DNA of 64,000 bases from Meghimatium bilineatum. Lineage: Eukaryota > Mollusca > Gastropoda > Stylommatophora > Philomycidae. Location of the stretch: positions 5,222,510 to 5,286,509 of the forward strand of contig CM067310.1 of assembly GCA_034231615.1 (NCBI GenBank), in the 5' to 3' direction. Both the position numbers and the translations under genes were made by a program. Of this stretch, positions 21,388 to 32,340 are shown piece after piece. The notes below the pieces were generated by a model. The model was not told the DNA's origin, made no database searches, and saw only the letters and a program-made list of their open reading frames with translations. Every line of letters starts with the position of its first letter. Position 1 is the first letter of the stretch.

Positions 21388-22189
21388 TTGATAATGAAAT
21401 ATGGCACGGTGTCCATACAGTTAAGACGTTAGCATTGTCTTTTGTTTTAACTGTAATATATCAGTGATTTATTCAGTAATCAGGCACACCGTCTTTACTT
21501 TGCTCAGATTTGATGTGGTACCCAATTCCTGAGTCAATCCTGGAATAGTTAAAAGATTTTATTAAAAAAATGATTTGCCGCTGAAAATCGATTAAGTTTG
21601 GAGTATAGGATTTCAGTGCACTATAAACTGACCATCTCCGCGACTTGTTTACTTTACTGCGCTGTATTTCGTTTGTATTGTCTTTGGAAAGTACATCATT
21701 TGTTTCTTGAGTCTTTAGAAATAATGAACACGCTCTTATGTACACATTTTTCCTTTACTTACATCACGTTAAGGGTGAATGGTCAGAATGAAATTCTTCT
21801 GTTCCAGTCTAGGAATCCATTTTCTGGTTTCTTGATCTGATTTCTTCTCAAATTACCGCTAGTTAGTAGGACTTAGTCCTGAACACGAAACCAGCTGGAT
21901 CATGCTTTATAGACTTGCTGCGATAAATACACCTTCATGCATGGTACATCATACTTTTGTTTGAACTTTTTTTAAAAATTGTTTCGTATTGAGTTTAAAA
22001 AAGCTCAAAATTTGTAGAGGATTGACTTCCCTGTAGTTGGGCTACCTCCATATATACTCTTACCCTCTCAATGAAGCTACACACCATCTGTCGAGAGTAC
22101 CCGTCACCATCGATGGCACTATAAGATCTCTATAGAGAAAGTAAACATTACCTAAAATGAAGATTTTTATTATTTCCGTGCGTTTCGTT
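21388..22189. other. Unassigned stretch
   Basis: AT-rich DNA. Short frames at 21473-21745 (minus) and 21598-21840 (plus) overlap on opposite strands and show no domain. Confidence 0.45.
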
Positions 22190-22330
22190 TGTCGGCATAT
22201 GCTTATTTTAACATGCGACTTCAAGTATATAAATAGTACCCAACGAAAATCACGACAATAATCAAACATATCAGAATGAAGTTTTGTTTATTTTCTGTTC
22301 AGAGGTCTATACTGGAACCCGATCATGAGA
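22190..22330 (+). repeat. Type E dispersed repeat fragment
   Basis: CATGCGACTTCAAGTATATA, AATAGTACCCAACG, AAAATCACGACAATAATCAA and TGTTTATTTTCTGTTCAGAG line up in part with 2865-2940 and 17268-17375. TATATAAATAG resembles a TATA box. This is the longest of the three copies. Confidence 0.45.
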
Positions 22331-22407
22331 GTACCTTTCCTGGCACGTAACTCCGTAGCTTCAAGCGATAATGCACAGGGATATTCTAAGAAAATGCACT
22401 TTATAAA

Positions 22408-22492
22408 GAGCAAGTCTCGAACGGGATTCGAGTATGCGACCTCTTAAGCACGAAGCGAACATCTGAACCACTGCGCCAGGGAGATCCCCCTT
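22408..22492 (-). repeat. tRNA-like SINE head
   Basis: On the minus strand GGGATCTCCCTGGCGCAGTG, TTCAGATGTTCGCTT and ACTCGAATCCC form a tRNA-like series. TGGCGCAGTGG (22468-22478) fits the A box, and the CGAATCCC segment (22423-22433) is B-box-like. Extra bases before the B box and poor stem pairing argue against a real tRNA gene. Confidence 0.5.
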
Positions 22493-22689
22493 TTTATTGG
22501 ATAGAGCAATCAACCTCACCCTAAAAGGTTTTAGTTTAGTCTTACGAAATACATGACTGTGATGCTATATTTCATTTGACCTCCTGACTCCCAGGGGCGT
22601 CTCTTCTCTTATGTTGCGATTAATGTTGCCGACTCTGCGTCTGATAGAGAGGGAGTCGCTTATGATCAAAATATATTTTGCTAAACACA

Positions 22690-22752
22690 AAATTGAACGC
22701 TGACCTCCGAAACAAAGTAGATAGTGACTAACCACTGCGCAGCCGCCCACAC
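22690..22752 (-). repeat. tRNA-like SINE head, degenerate
   Basis: The minus strand reads GTGGGCGGCTGCGCAGTGGT then TAGTCACTATC and GGTCAGCGTTCAATTT. The A-box part is clear, the B-box part is weak. It lies 200 bp from another tRNA-like head on the same strand with a different body. Confidence 0.4.
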
Positions 22753-23150
22753 AAACTATTCCTGCGATACTATCAGACTAAATACAGTGATGACGTCAAA
22801 GACCGTCTGCGAAATACCTAAAACACATTACCATGTAGTAGTACTTTGAAATTCTGATGTCTGCCAGTCACATAGTAATATCTGTGTACTCGTGTCAGAC
22901 AAGCATGGAGACAGATTCGAGGGAAACTATACCATTTTTCGAGCGATAGTAGAAATATTCTTTATATGGAGATTAACTGTAGAAATCCATGAAGTCTTTG
23001 TGTCTGTATGGTAAAATGTAGGATTATGCTTTCTGAAGCCATGCAGCCATGGAGTCTGTGTACTAAAAAATAGACCAAAATTATTACTGCTATATAGCTG
23101 CAGACTGTATTTTATGTGATTATATGTCTGCTGCATATAAAATATGTCAA
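22753..23150. other. Unassigned stretch
   Basis: No gene or repeat recognised. A 69-codon minus frame overlaps it without a motif. Confidence 0.45.
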
Positions 23151-23362
23151 GATGAAGATGATGATGTTGATGAGGATGATGTTGATGAAGATGATGATGT
23201 TGATGAAGATGATGATGTTGATGAAGATGATGATGTTGATGATGTTGATGAAGATGATGATGTTGATGAAGATGATGATGTTGATGAAGATGATGATGTT
23301 GATGAAGATGATGATGTTGATGAAGATGATGATGTTGATGAAGTTGATGATGATAATAATGA
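23151..23362. repeat. 18-bp minisatellite, about 12 copies
   Basis: The unit is GATGATGATGTTGATGAA, with two shortened units near 23225-23245. It encodes DEDDDV runs on plus and isoleucine/asparagine runs on minus, both due to the repeat. Confidence 0.95.
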
Positions 23363-23374
23363 TGAAATAGTTTA

Positions 23375-23930
23375 TTGATTCTTGATTCTTGATTAGAATT
23401 CTTGATTCTTGATTACAAACTAGCATTACAGCACACGGGACATTCCCATAAGTGTTCCCTTTCTGTTTCATCAGCCATTGGGAGTGTATGTAGACTCAAA
23501 GTCTCATTCAAGTTACACGATCGCCGGTTCTTTTCACAAAGAGTATATTTTCTTCCCTCTTCTCTAATCCAGTGGCTTAGCGAGGTGGGGACGGAGTTGC
23601 GTACCACCCCGGGCGGCATCATCGAGAGGGAGGCAAATTTATTTTCGTCCAGTCTTTCACAATATGTGACATATATTTTTAATGTCACAAGGGGGAGGGG
23701 AAATTATAATTTCACCCCGGGCGCCATTGAACCACGCTGCGCCACTGCTCTAATCACTTCCATTTCTACCATTCTTTGTATACTTGCGGTCTCAGTCTTA
23801 ATGTCAACGTCTTGATTTTGCACTGAATTTATGACTGTTTTAATTAAGTCAGTGTTACCTCTTTTCAGTACTGTACGGCCAATCATAGCATTATCTGTCA
23901 ATACGTTTCCTTGATGTTGTTTCCTTTCCT
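23375..23930 (-). pseudogene. LINE (group d) RNase H region, split by a hAT MITE
   Basis: The minus-strand segment above 23756 encodes NAMIGRTVLKRGNTDLIKTV and IQRMVEMEVI. The segment below 23569 encodes REEGRKYTL, LSLHTL, EREHLWECPVCCNASL and the stop. Both align in order with the copy at 39566. The interruption is exactly the MITE at 23570-23747. The 3' end carries AATCAAGAATCAAGAATTC repeats (23375-23412), the tail of this LINE group. RNase H domains are known in the I and related non-LTR clades. Confidence 0.75.
23570..23747. mobile_element. 178-bp hAT MITE with perfect 8-bp TSD
   Basis: CAGTGGCTTAGCGAGGTGG at the left and CAGTGGCGCAGCGTGG read inward from the right form the inverted ends. 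CTCTAATC is duplicated at 23562-23569 and 23748-23755. CAGTGGCG-type ends with 8-bp TSDs are the hAT pattern. An inner pair, CACCCCGGGCGGC and CACCCCGGGCGCC, is also present. It has no coding capacity, so it must have moved in trans. Confidence 0.88.
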
Positions 23931-23944
23931 CTGACTGAAATAGT

Positions 23945-24297
23945 AATTTAGCGGTAGTTGGATCCAGTAACTCTTAACTTTAGCGGTGAGTTGATCCATT
24001 AACTGTTAACTTTAGCAGTGAGTTGATCCACTAACTCTTATCTTTAGCGGTGAGTTGATCCAGTAATTCTTAACTTTAGCCGTGAGTTGATCCATTAACT
24101 GTTAACTTTAGCGGTGAGTTGATCCACTAACTCTTAACTTTAGTGGTAGTTGATCCACTAACTCTTAACTTTAGTGGTAGTTGATCCAGTAACTCTTAAC
24201 TTTAGCGGTGAGTTGATCCAGTAACTCTTAACTTTAGTGGTAGTTGATCCAGTAACTCTTAACTTTAGCGGTGAGTTGATCCAGTAACTCTTAACAG
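23945..24297. repeat. 31/32-bp minisatellite, 11 copies
   Basis: Units read CTTAACTTTAGCGGTGAGTT then GATCCAGTAACT. Variants carry TAGTGGTAGTT (one base shorter) or CATTAACTG. Confidence 0.94.
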
Positions 24298-24364
24298 TCC
24301 ATAACCTTTCTGACAAAAGAACAGGTTATTAGCTTTGCACTTGATGCGAGATCCGGGTTCTTAT

Positions 24365-24545
24365 CTTTTTCTTCTTCGTCGTTCGCCTTGCGGCGGTCCC
24401 TCTGAAAGTATTCTGCTGACCCTCCTGAGAAGGACGTATGAGGGTGATCTGCGCTGTGTCATGTTTTACAGCAAGCTGCGTTATCTACGCCTTTCTACCT
24501 GACACATGCGTCTTCAGCCAGATTTTTATGGGACGGGTTGGCATT
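24365..24545 (-). mobile_element. Type A retroposon fragment, diverged
   Basis: The minus strand keeps GAAGACGCATGTGTCAGG, AAAGGCGTAGATAACGCAGC and the TGTAAAACATGACACAGCGC block, then loses similarity until GACGAAGAAG at the tail. Old copy. Confidence 0.5.
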
Positions 24546-25127
24546 CCTGTATCTTCGATCCCTAGTACTTGGCCAGGTTACAGCAGGGTTGCTGCACTCC
24601 TGTTTCCAGGACCACTGCGTGAAAGTGTACTGAGGGTCTTGATCAGCTGTGGTTCGCTGACCCTGATGCTCGACCAGATATGGAGCGCCGGCCTGTGCAC
24701 TCTGGTGTGCATGTCATCTCTGGGCCCATCCAGACTCTTATAAGATCTCATAAGGATGGACATATTGGGGGGGGGGGGGTTTAATAGATGGATGTTTTGT
24801 CAACGAAGGAAGGCATTTGAGTCCAACAGTATCCAAAGATTATGTCAGGTCTTACCAGGAGCACATGCCACACTTCTGACATTATTCCAGGATTATTCCA
24901 TGTATTAGCAGGATCATAGGCTAATCCTCTGACAGTATCCCAGGATTATACCATATATTGTTAATGTATTATATTCAAGGAATAGTCATCAAACCAACTT
25001 TATTTAAGGCTGTAGTGATTTTTTAATCGAGTCGACAGTATAACATGGACAATCGAATTTATTATTTTATGGACCCAAAAAGGTAGCAAAAAATATCGAC
25101 TCTCACCTGTCATATATGTCAGGGAAA
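24546..25127. other. Unassigned stretch
   Basis: It holds a G-run at 24767-24779 and a loose, very degenerate repeat of CCAGGATTAT and CCATGTATTAGCAGG (24820-24965). No gene seen. Confidence 0.4.
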
Positions 25128-25352
25128 AGTGTTAAGAAGGTTTTGGGGTGAAGTTGGCTTTCATCCTTTTAAGTGTCACGGTGACCCAGAGGATATTCTG
25201 AAGCTGATACTCCGTATAGGGTCATAGTGAAGTTGAAGTTGGATGCGTCAGGAAGAAAGGCGCAGATATCGCAGTTATGGTGCAAACAATGACACAACAC
25301 ACTTCGTTATCCGGACTACATCCTGATATTCTGCAGGAGTTTGAGAAGGAAC
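25128..25352 (+). mobile_element. Type A retroposon, diverged
   Basis: It keeps GTTTTGGGGTGAAGTTGGCT, TTGGATGCGTCAGG, AAAGGCGCAGATATCGCAGT, CCGGACTACATCCTGATATT and GCAGGAGTTTGAGAAGG. The 5' third is missing and there is an insertion near 25200. Confidence 0.65.
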
Positions 25353-25582
25353 CATTATGGATTAAAAAAGAGTTTAGAATAACCTAGAAATCACATTTAA
25401 TTTGTATATACACTTTCGGAGGTTGTGGTGGCTGTAAAACCAGAACATCGACCTCCATTTTTTATTTGATGGTTATAAAGCTCTCATATAATTAAACTTT
25501 TTAAAGTTTGTCTGTGGTTGAAAGGGAGTACCTCAACATGAGAGATACATTTAACGGAACCTAACTAGAATCACCAACGTCT

Positions 25583-26257
25583 ATGTCCGCCGTGGCAGCG
25601 GGAATAGTATCAGGAAATAGTACCCCACCAAACAGTAAAATAGTATTAAATGAGAAAAACTTAAAGCAGGTGAATAGTTTCAAATATTTAGGAACATTGA
25701 TAACTTCAGATGGTAAATGCAAGACCGAAATTATAAGCAAAATAGGACAAGTAAAAGCAACATTCCATAAAAGGAAAAATATCATATACAACAAGTCTAT
25801 ATCGATGGATACTAGAAATTGTGTCCTGAATTGTTACATAGAATCAGTGCTACTCTATGGAAGTGAAGCATGGACAATAAATAAGACATTACAAAAATCA
25901 TCGGAGGCAACGGAAATGGGGTTTATTCGAAGAATGTTACGCATTCCTTGGACAGCAAAGATTACTAATGAAGAATGTCTTAGAAGGATGGATGTGAAAA
26001 GATGCATTATTGATAATATAAGAAAAAGACAGTCAACATTTATTGGGCACATAATGAGAAGAGGAGGCATTGAGAATATAGTGACAACAGGAAAGATAGA
26101 AGGGAAGAGATCAAAGGGAAGACACAGAGAACAGATATTGGACAGTTTGACTAAATGGCTTCGATTGACGACACCAACAGAGATGATGACATATATGAGA
26201 GATCGGTGTACGTGGAAAAATCTGATCGCCAACGTCATTCGGCACGGCACTTGATAA
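25583..26257 (+). pseudogene. LINE (group c) reverse transcriptase C-terminal fragment, open frame
   Basis: An uninterrupted 223-codon frame carries FKYLGTLITSDGKCKTEI (residues about 33-50), NCYIESVLLYGSEAWTINK, FIRRMLRIPWTAKITNEE, TFIGHIMRRGGIENIV, EGKRSKGRHREQILDSL and NVIRHGT before the stop. The motifs follow the usual order from the RT thumb region to the ORF2 end. The YxDD-bearing palm is absent, so it is a 5'-truncated insertion even though the frame is open. The first 15 or so codons may not belong to it. Confidence 0.75.
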
Positions 26258-26442
26258 TGCTGATGAGCGAGAATAGTGTAGGACGTTGTAAGCACTTTTG
26301 TGACACTTCAGTGAGGTGGGTTCTCAAGGATCCACCTCACACGGTGAGAGACAGTAATGACCGTTTGAACATGCTGCCCCATCTGGAGGAAATGCATACA
26401 TGTGTTCTTCTGAAGGCGAGTTTTAATATTTTACAAACCGCT

Positions 26443-26697
26443 CTAGTTTTTATAGTCTGCACGGGAAGTGCCGTCTGAAGTGCTATCTTCTTTCAATACA
26501 TGGTAGCATGGACAATTGAGTACGCTATTGTTTCCTGGAGGGCATTCAAGCTTGACAAATAGAGCCACCCTTCCATTCTCGTAGTTCTGACAGTCAAAGG
26601 CGTCATAAGTCATTCTCTGTTTGCGACCTCGGATACTCACTATTCCCGCCGTTTCCACTGGACAAGTCAAAACTAACGAATTGTTCAATTGAACATC
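26443..26697 (-). CDS. Candidate host exon, cysteine-rich, uncertain
   Basis: The minus strand has a pyrimidine-rich stretch with a CTAAT branch-like site, then AATTCAG at 26704-26698. After it 84 codons stay open to a TAG at 26443. The predicted peptide has LVLTCPVETAGIVSIRG, AFDCQNYEN, VKLECPPGNNS and LNCPCYH, with six cysteines and balanced composition unlike the repeat frames. The TCP...IVSIRG start is faintly like a galactose/rhamnose-binding lectin domain, but I would not assign it. The open frame in fact extends upstream to 26910. No other exon of a gene was found nearby, so chance cannot be excluded. Confidence 0.25.
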   Translation of the reverse strand, partial: DVQLNNSLVLTCPVETAGIVSIRGRKQRMTYDAFDCQNYENGRVALFVKLECPPGNNSVLNCPCYHVLKEDSTSDGTSRADYKN

Positions 26698-27555
26698 CTG
26701 AATTTTAACATCAGGTAAATACATTAGCGGTAAAATAAAATAAGCGAACTGCAGCGGGTCAAAACATTCCCTTCTGGGTGGCCATTTCACCTTTGACCTC
26801 AACAAAGCACCGTGTACTAGAGAAAGCTGCGCGCTCTGTGTAAAACGCGCGCACACAAATAAATTGAGAAAATTGTTAAATGTATTCCATTTCTGTGTTG
26901 TTAAACACAAAGACTTGTATTTATTTTTATAATAATGTGTTATTTTTTTAGAAAGGCATTTCTATTCTTGCACATTTTATTTCAAATTCTAAAGGATCTA
27001 AATATCAGGCATGGGGTAATAACTCTTGAGCAGGTGTTCATGTTCTATTTGTGTTTGCAGTTGTCGTTCCTATTTTGATTGGTAATTGTCGTGGAGTCGT
27101 AAATGTGTGGACGTGGTTGGTCATCATCAGCAGATGTTCCACTCAGCATTAATAAAAACATTTAGAGATTACGAGATTAGGAATAGACGTGTATCATCCG
27201 TGTATGTATTCTCTCAAGCCTTTATCTACAATATCTGTTGTTTGCTGTGAGTTTTCATATAGTCAATTGTGTCGGAGCATATTTTTTAAAGTACCCTGTA
27301 CACGACGTGGCAACAGCAAGTGCAACATCACACAAGGAAAAAGTATCCCCTCCCTTCGACTTACTAACGGGAAATATGTAGTGATGTAAAGTCAAGTTAA
27401 CCAGTAGCATGAATTATAGCTCTAGAAGTGTGAAATTTTAGCGACCTCATATTTTAGTGGCTCTGCTATATGAGGGTAACAGCCATATCCTTTCCCTCGC
27501 AGTATTTACTTCCCGCATTTATCCGGTATCCAATTAAGGCTGGGATGATCCGGGA
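26698..27555. other. Unassigned stretch
   Basis: AT-rich, mostly unique-looking. A 66-codon frame at 27189 has no domain. It would be intronic or upstream if the exon at 26443 is real. Confidence 0.4.
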
Positions 27556-27663
27556 GCCGTTGTGATTTCAAAAACAGTTCCGCCTCAAATTGGGAATGAA
27601 TTCAGTATTACTCGTAAGCAAAACGAGTGCACTAACCTCAGCGCTACTCCCCCCCCCCCCCCC
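27556..27663 (-). repeat. Degenerate tRNA-like head beside a C-run
   Basis: The minus strand gives GGAGTAGCGCTGAGGTTAGT and TGAATTCATTCCC at roughly A- and B-box spacing. A run of about 14 C on the plus strand (27649-27663) precedes it. Weak case. Confidence 0.3.
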
Positions 27664-28153
27664 TCAGTAGTAGTCTTGAAGGACGGACAATTATAGGTCT
27701 TCAGCTGCTATTCATCAGATCTGAGATAATTAAGTGGTTTAGCACACATCATACCTAACCTCCATTGCTGCTTCTTGCGACGTATATTGCTGGTGACAAT
27801 ACTACTCTCCTAATGAGCATTGCGTATAGTTTTCCAGACATACGATTGGTCAGCAGCTAACTTTCTGATATTTTATCACAGCTATGCATCTTGAGTATCT
27901 CCATGTAGCAAATAAGGATACCACAGAGACATTTTAATGCAGAAGATGGATTTGAACTAAGCTCACTCAGATAGTACCTTCTCGTTTCGCAACTTTACTG
28001 AACGTTTACCATCTACGACCACAATTTAGGGATCCAGTGTAGTCGAAGATGAAAAACGTGTTGATTCAAGTTGCGAGGCGAGTAGGTACCATCTGCGATG
28101 TCCTGGTTTAAACCCCGTTTTCTGTATTATAATTGTTTCTTTGATAAGAAATC
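27664..28153. other. Unassigned stretch
   Basis: Possible further tRNA-like fragments (CTGGTTTAAACCCCG near 28102) but nothing I can define. Confidence 0.4.
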
Positions 28154-28166
28154 ATCCATGTTTCTG

Positions 28167-28447
28167 CGCCCGTGTGTTGTCGGGGCCCGAAAGGGGAGAA
28201 AAGAATAGCAACACTGTTTACTTTCCATGCATGTCGTACGAAGCGTCTAAGGAGGTTATAGGATGGAATTGGCTGTCCCATCCCATATAGGGTCAGTAAC
28301 CCAAAGCCATGCTCAAGTCGGATGTGTCATGCCGAAAGGCGCAGATATCGCAGCAATGCTGTAAACCATGACACAACGCATTCCGTACACCGGACTACAT
28401 CCTGCTGATCTGTAGGAGTTTGAGAACGAACACAGAAGAAGAAGAAG
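28167..28447 (+). mobile_element. Type A retroposon, full length with 13-bp TSD
   Basis: It runs from GCCCGTGTGTTGTCGGGG to AACACAGAAGAAGAAGA. ATCCATGTTTCTG at 28154-28166 and ATCCAAGTTTCTG at 28448-28460 form a 13-bp duplication with one mismatch. This copy defines the element as about 281 bp with a (GAA)n end, i.e. a reverse-transcribed insertion. I see no convincing pol III A/B box pair, so 'SINE' is provisional. Confidence 0.88.
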
Positions 28448-28460
28448 ATCCAAGTTTCTG

Positions 28461-29214
28461 TATTAAATTATTTATTTTTACATTATGATTGTGCTGTTAT
28501 CATGGCATACATAAAATATATTTAATGTTTAAATATGGGGAAGGAAAGTTAACGAGTAAGCGAACTAAGTACTTCACAATTTAAGCTGCAATATATGAAA
28601 TGTATAACGTCCCACGCCCCTATGTTCGCGCAGTGGGATGCCATTTGACGTATTACCCAAACACACGATTGCCTACTTGCATCCGCACCAAAACAGGAAA
28701 TGCAACATGAACGCCCATATACAACTGCAAGCAGATTAACTAATTATTGGGTTCAAGTTATCCGCCATTATTGCTGTTTGTCCATCTTGTAGCCATTAAT
28801 GGCCGACACGCCAGCCTACGCTTCTGGAAATATTCATCCGATACAAAAGTAGACAGAACTCCAGTTGTGTAGATGTCTGTCTGTGTTTTGTACACAATTC
28901 ATGTCTGTTGAATCACACAAAAAACGCTGCATGGAATGTCTGCATCTCGACATATTGCGTGATGAGGGCGGCATTGCAACATAAAAATCATGGCTGCCAC
29001 TTAACACACGCGCTATGAATTCTGGGTGTACACGGGACTACATTAAGGTCGCTGTCTTGTTTGGTCACGCGGAATAATATCCAGGCATAAATACAAAAGG
29101 ATCAGATTACAATAGCAATTGAGCTTAGATTTCGTTGTTGACTATTTTTGGGGTCAATTCCATTGTTTGCAGCATGCATGTTTGACGGAACATGCATCAG
29201 TTTGCAACTTTTCA
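28461..29214. other. Unassigned stretch
   Basis: Unique-looking sequence with moderate GC near 28610-28830. No open frame above background and no repeat seen. Confidence 0.45.
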
Positions 29215-29470
29215 TGTGTGAGTGCGCGTGTGTGTGCGAGAGTGCGCGTATGTGTGTGTGTGTGTGTGTGTGTGAGTGCGACTGTGAGTGTATGTGTATG
29301 AATGCAAGTGTGAGTGTGTGTGCATGAGTGCGAATATGAGTGTGTATGAATACGAGTGTGAGTACGAGTGTGAGTACGAGCGTGTGTATATGAAAGCGAG
29401 CGTGTGTATGAATGCGAGTGTAAGTGTGTGTGTGTGTGTATGAATGTGAGTGTGTATATGTGTATAAAAT
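29215..29470. repeat. GT/GA dinucleotide-rich tract
   Basis: A pure GTGTGTGTGT core near 29251-29273 fades into GTGAGTGCGA and GTGTGTATGAATG variants. Potential Z-DNA-forming stretch. Confidence 0.92.
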
Positions 29471-30429
29471 ACAAGTTGTAGATGTGTCTGTGATATGAAA
29501 TTATCCAAAAAATGTGTTTCCTTTCGTATATTCTTTTTTATAATCTCATTATCTGTCTGTTTATTGTGAACATGTTTTAATTTATCTTGTTTTTTTGTGT
29601 GAACACGCCTTAATATATTTTGTTTTTTTTCTTTTAGTGGAAAATGTACCAGCTCAATACATATCTTTTTTTTTAAAATTGTAAATAAGTATGTGGTACT
29701 AGCCTTTCAACCGCGATCATTATTTCATACTGGTTATATTCGAGATGTCTATATGAAAGACTTCTGATGAATATTGTTAATAATAATTAAGTGTGAAGTC
29801 TTTGTGGGGCTTTTGAGGAGACACTGCTGACCACAATTTAAGAACCGCTGATATAAACTGTTTGATAGTTAACTTATGATTTCTGACTTTCCTAGTGGCT
29901 GTGCTTTGGTATTATTCTTGTCCCTTACTAATTTTCGTGTGTTTTCGGTGCCCGACACTCTTGTCCCTCACTACCTTTCGTGTGTTATTGATGCCTGACA
30001 TGGGAGCCAAAAATTAGTTAAGTAGCAAACTTGTTACAATTCAACTACAGTCATTATTCACATGCCTGCTGGGCTGAATACAATTGTTTATATGAACAGA
30101 GCACTGATTGCAATTATAAAATCACAAGCTATCTCAGCCAAACTGTAAAGTACGATGCTAAACAATATGAATAAGTGAAACCTTTGATCTGCTAGTTTAA
30201 AATTGTTAAGGACGAAATAGACTTCGGGAGAATGTGGTCAATGAAATCTATTGCTGTTAGACATTGGACACGACAAGTTTGTGTAAAGTGTGATTTGCTT
30301 GCTCTTGTGCAATCCCGGGATTAGCAGATAACCAGCATGCTAAATCCCCTTTTCGTGGTGCAGCCTGGAAATAGATTGCTTAGAAGCAATTATAAACATA
30401 ATCAAAACAAGAATATGTATCCACCTATA
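29471..30429. other. Unassigned stretch with a type C relic
   Basis: T-rich tracts at 29580-29680. GCCTTTCAACCGCGATCATT and ACTGGTTATATTCG at 29702-29750 look like a type C body relic. TTTTCGTGTGTTnT-type sequence is loosely repeated at 29930-29990. No gene. Confidence 0.4.
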
Positions 30430-30695
30430 TTAGAAAGCGTCGCTGGAATTACATCGAACACGCGCTACGAATGGATACCGAAAGACTTCCCTGTCAAACT
30501 TTGATGTGGGGAAAGAGAAGGGGAAAGAGAAAACCAAGGGGAAAGAGAAAACGAGGACTACCAAAAGAAACTTTACGTAGAACTATTACAAGGGAACGTT
30601 TCACCATCGGTATCAGAAAAAATGAAGATTCAAAGCAAATTGCAATGAAACGAGAGACATGGAAATCTATGACATCCGTCTTTGACCCTAGATGA
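30430..30695 (+). pseudogene. LINE (group b) ORF2 C-terminal tail
   Basis: The frame reads YIRKRRWNYIEHALRM, RLPCQTLMW, then a short GKRKPRGKRKRG expansion, LPKETLRRTITRE, and KRETWKSMTSVFDPR before the stop. It matches the tail at 10205. A GGGGAAAGAGAA duplication has enlarged the basic segment in frame. 5'-truncated. Confidence 0.7.
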
Positions 30696-30879
30696 ATAAC
30701 TAACTAATTATGTTGTTCGTCCATCACATGATGATGATGACAATTTGTTACATCCACTTTTGAAAATTCAATTAGAGTTATGTCCTTGATTATGAGTTCG
30801 GAGATGGATAATGAACACTATTCGAGTTGTAAATGTCCTTGGACATTTCGGACATGGAATGAGGACTGTTAACTAATTA

Positions 30880-31170
30880 TAAATGTCAAACATGGACACT
30901 AACTAAAGTACACGGGAGAAAGATTGTTACCTGTGAAATGAGATGTTTAAGAAAAGCAACAAATAGAACAAGAAGAGATTGCGTGAGGAATAAAGAAGTT
31001 ATACTGGAACAATTTCTGTAGTCAAATATATTGAAAAACAGAGATTGAAATGGTAATGGCCAGCATAATAGCATACAACATGGAACCAGCAAGGTACAGA
31101 GGAAGACCAAGAAGACAGTGGATTATAAAAATTCTGAAACGTCATAATGTCAGTGTAGGCTTACAATAAT
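30880..31170 (+). pseudogene. LINE (group a) tail, frameshifted
   Basis: CQTWTLTK, KIVTCEMRCLRKATNR, NKEVILEQFL, then after a stop and a frame change VKYIEKQRLKW, and later RGRPRRQWI. It is the same segment as 3766-4199. At least one frameshift and two stops. It ends just before the 31-bp array. Confidence 0.65.
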
Positions 31171-31191
31171 AATAATATGAACCATAAATCG

Positions 31192-32340
31192 TCAGTGTCG
31201 TAGGGGTGCCAAACTGGATACATCAGGGCCATAGGGGTGCCACACTGGATACATCAGTGTCGTAGGGGTGGCACATTGGATACATCAGTGTCGTAGGGGT
31301 GCCACACTGGATACATCAGTGTCGTAGGGGTAGCACACTGGATACATCAGTGTCGTAGGGGTGCCACACTGGATACATCAGTGTCGTAGGGGTGGCACAC
31401 TGGATACATCAGTGTCGTAGGGGTGCCACACTGGATACATCAGTGTCGTAGGGGTGGCACACTGGATACATCAGTGTCGTAGGGGTGGCACACTGGATAC
31501 ATCAGTGTCGTAGGGGTGGCACACTGGATACATCAGTGTCGTAGGGGTGGCACACTGGATACATCAGTGTCGTAGGGGTGCCACACTGGATATATCAGTG
31601 TCGTAGGGGTGGCACACTGGATACATCAGTGTCGTAGGGGTAGCACACTGGATACATCAGTGTCGTAGGGGTGGCACACTGGATACATCAGTGTCGTAGG
31701 GGTGGCACACTGGATACATCAGTGTCGTAGGGATGCCACACTGGATACATCAGTGTCGTAGGGGTGGCACACTGGATACATCAGTGTCGTAGGGGTGCCA
31801 CACTGGATACATCAGTGTCGTAGGGGTGGCACACTGGATACATCAGTGTCGTAGGGGTGGCACACTGGATACATCAGTGTCGTAGGGGTGGCACACTGGA
31901 TACATCAGTGTCGTAGGGGTGCCACACTGGATATATCAGTGTCGTAGGGGTGGCACACTGGATACATCAGTGTCGTAGGGGTAGCACACTGGATACATCA
32001 GTGTCGTAGGGGTGGCACACTGGATACATCAGTGTCGTAGGGGTGGCACACTGGATACATCAGTGTCGTAGGGGTGGCACACTGGATACATCAGTGTCGT
32101 AGGGGTGGCACACTGGATACATCAGTGTCGTAGGGGTGGCACACTGGATACATCAGTGTCGTAGGGGTGGCACACTGGATACATCAGTGTCGTAGGGGTG
32201 GCACACTGGATACATCAGTGTCGTAGGGGTGGCACACTGGATACATCAGTGTCGTAGGGGTGCCACACTGGATACATCAGTGTCGTAGGGGTGCAACACT
32301 GGATACATCAGTGTCGTAGGTGTGCAACACTGGATACATC
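31192..32340. repeat. 31-bp minisatellite, 37 copies, with an 11-unit higher-order repeat
   Basis: The unit reads CAGTGTCGTAGGGGTGGCAC then ACTGGATACAT. Variants at one position give GGCAC, GCCAC and AGCAC. The rare GGATATATCAG variant occurs at about 31591 and 31932, 341 bp (11 units) apart, and is followed each time by the same GGCAC, AGCAC, GGCAC order. A block of 11 units was therefore duplicated. Confidence 0.96.

Noticed and set aside
22408..22492. Functional tRNA gene
   Set aside because: Acceptor stem does not pair and the distance between A and B boxes contains extra bases. The other tRNA-like heads fail in the same way.
24438..24743. 101-residue protein
   Set aside because: Its first third is a type A retroposon fragment read in frame.
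25583..26257. Active LINE reverse transcriptase
   Set aside because: Although open, it lacks the palm with the YxDD site and everything upstream.
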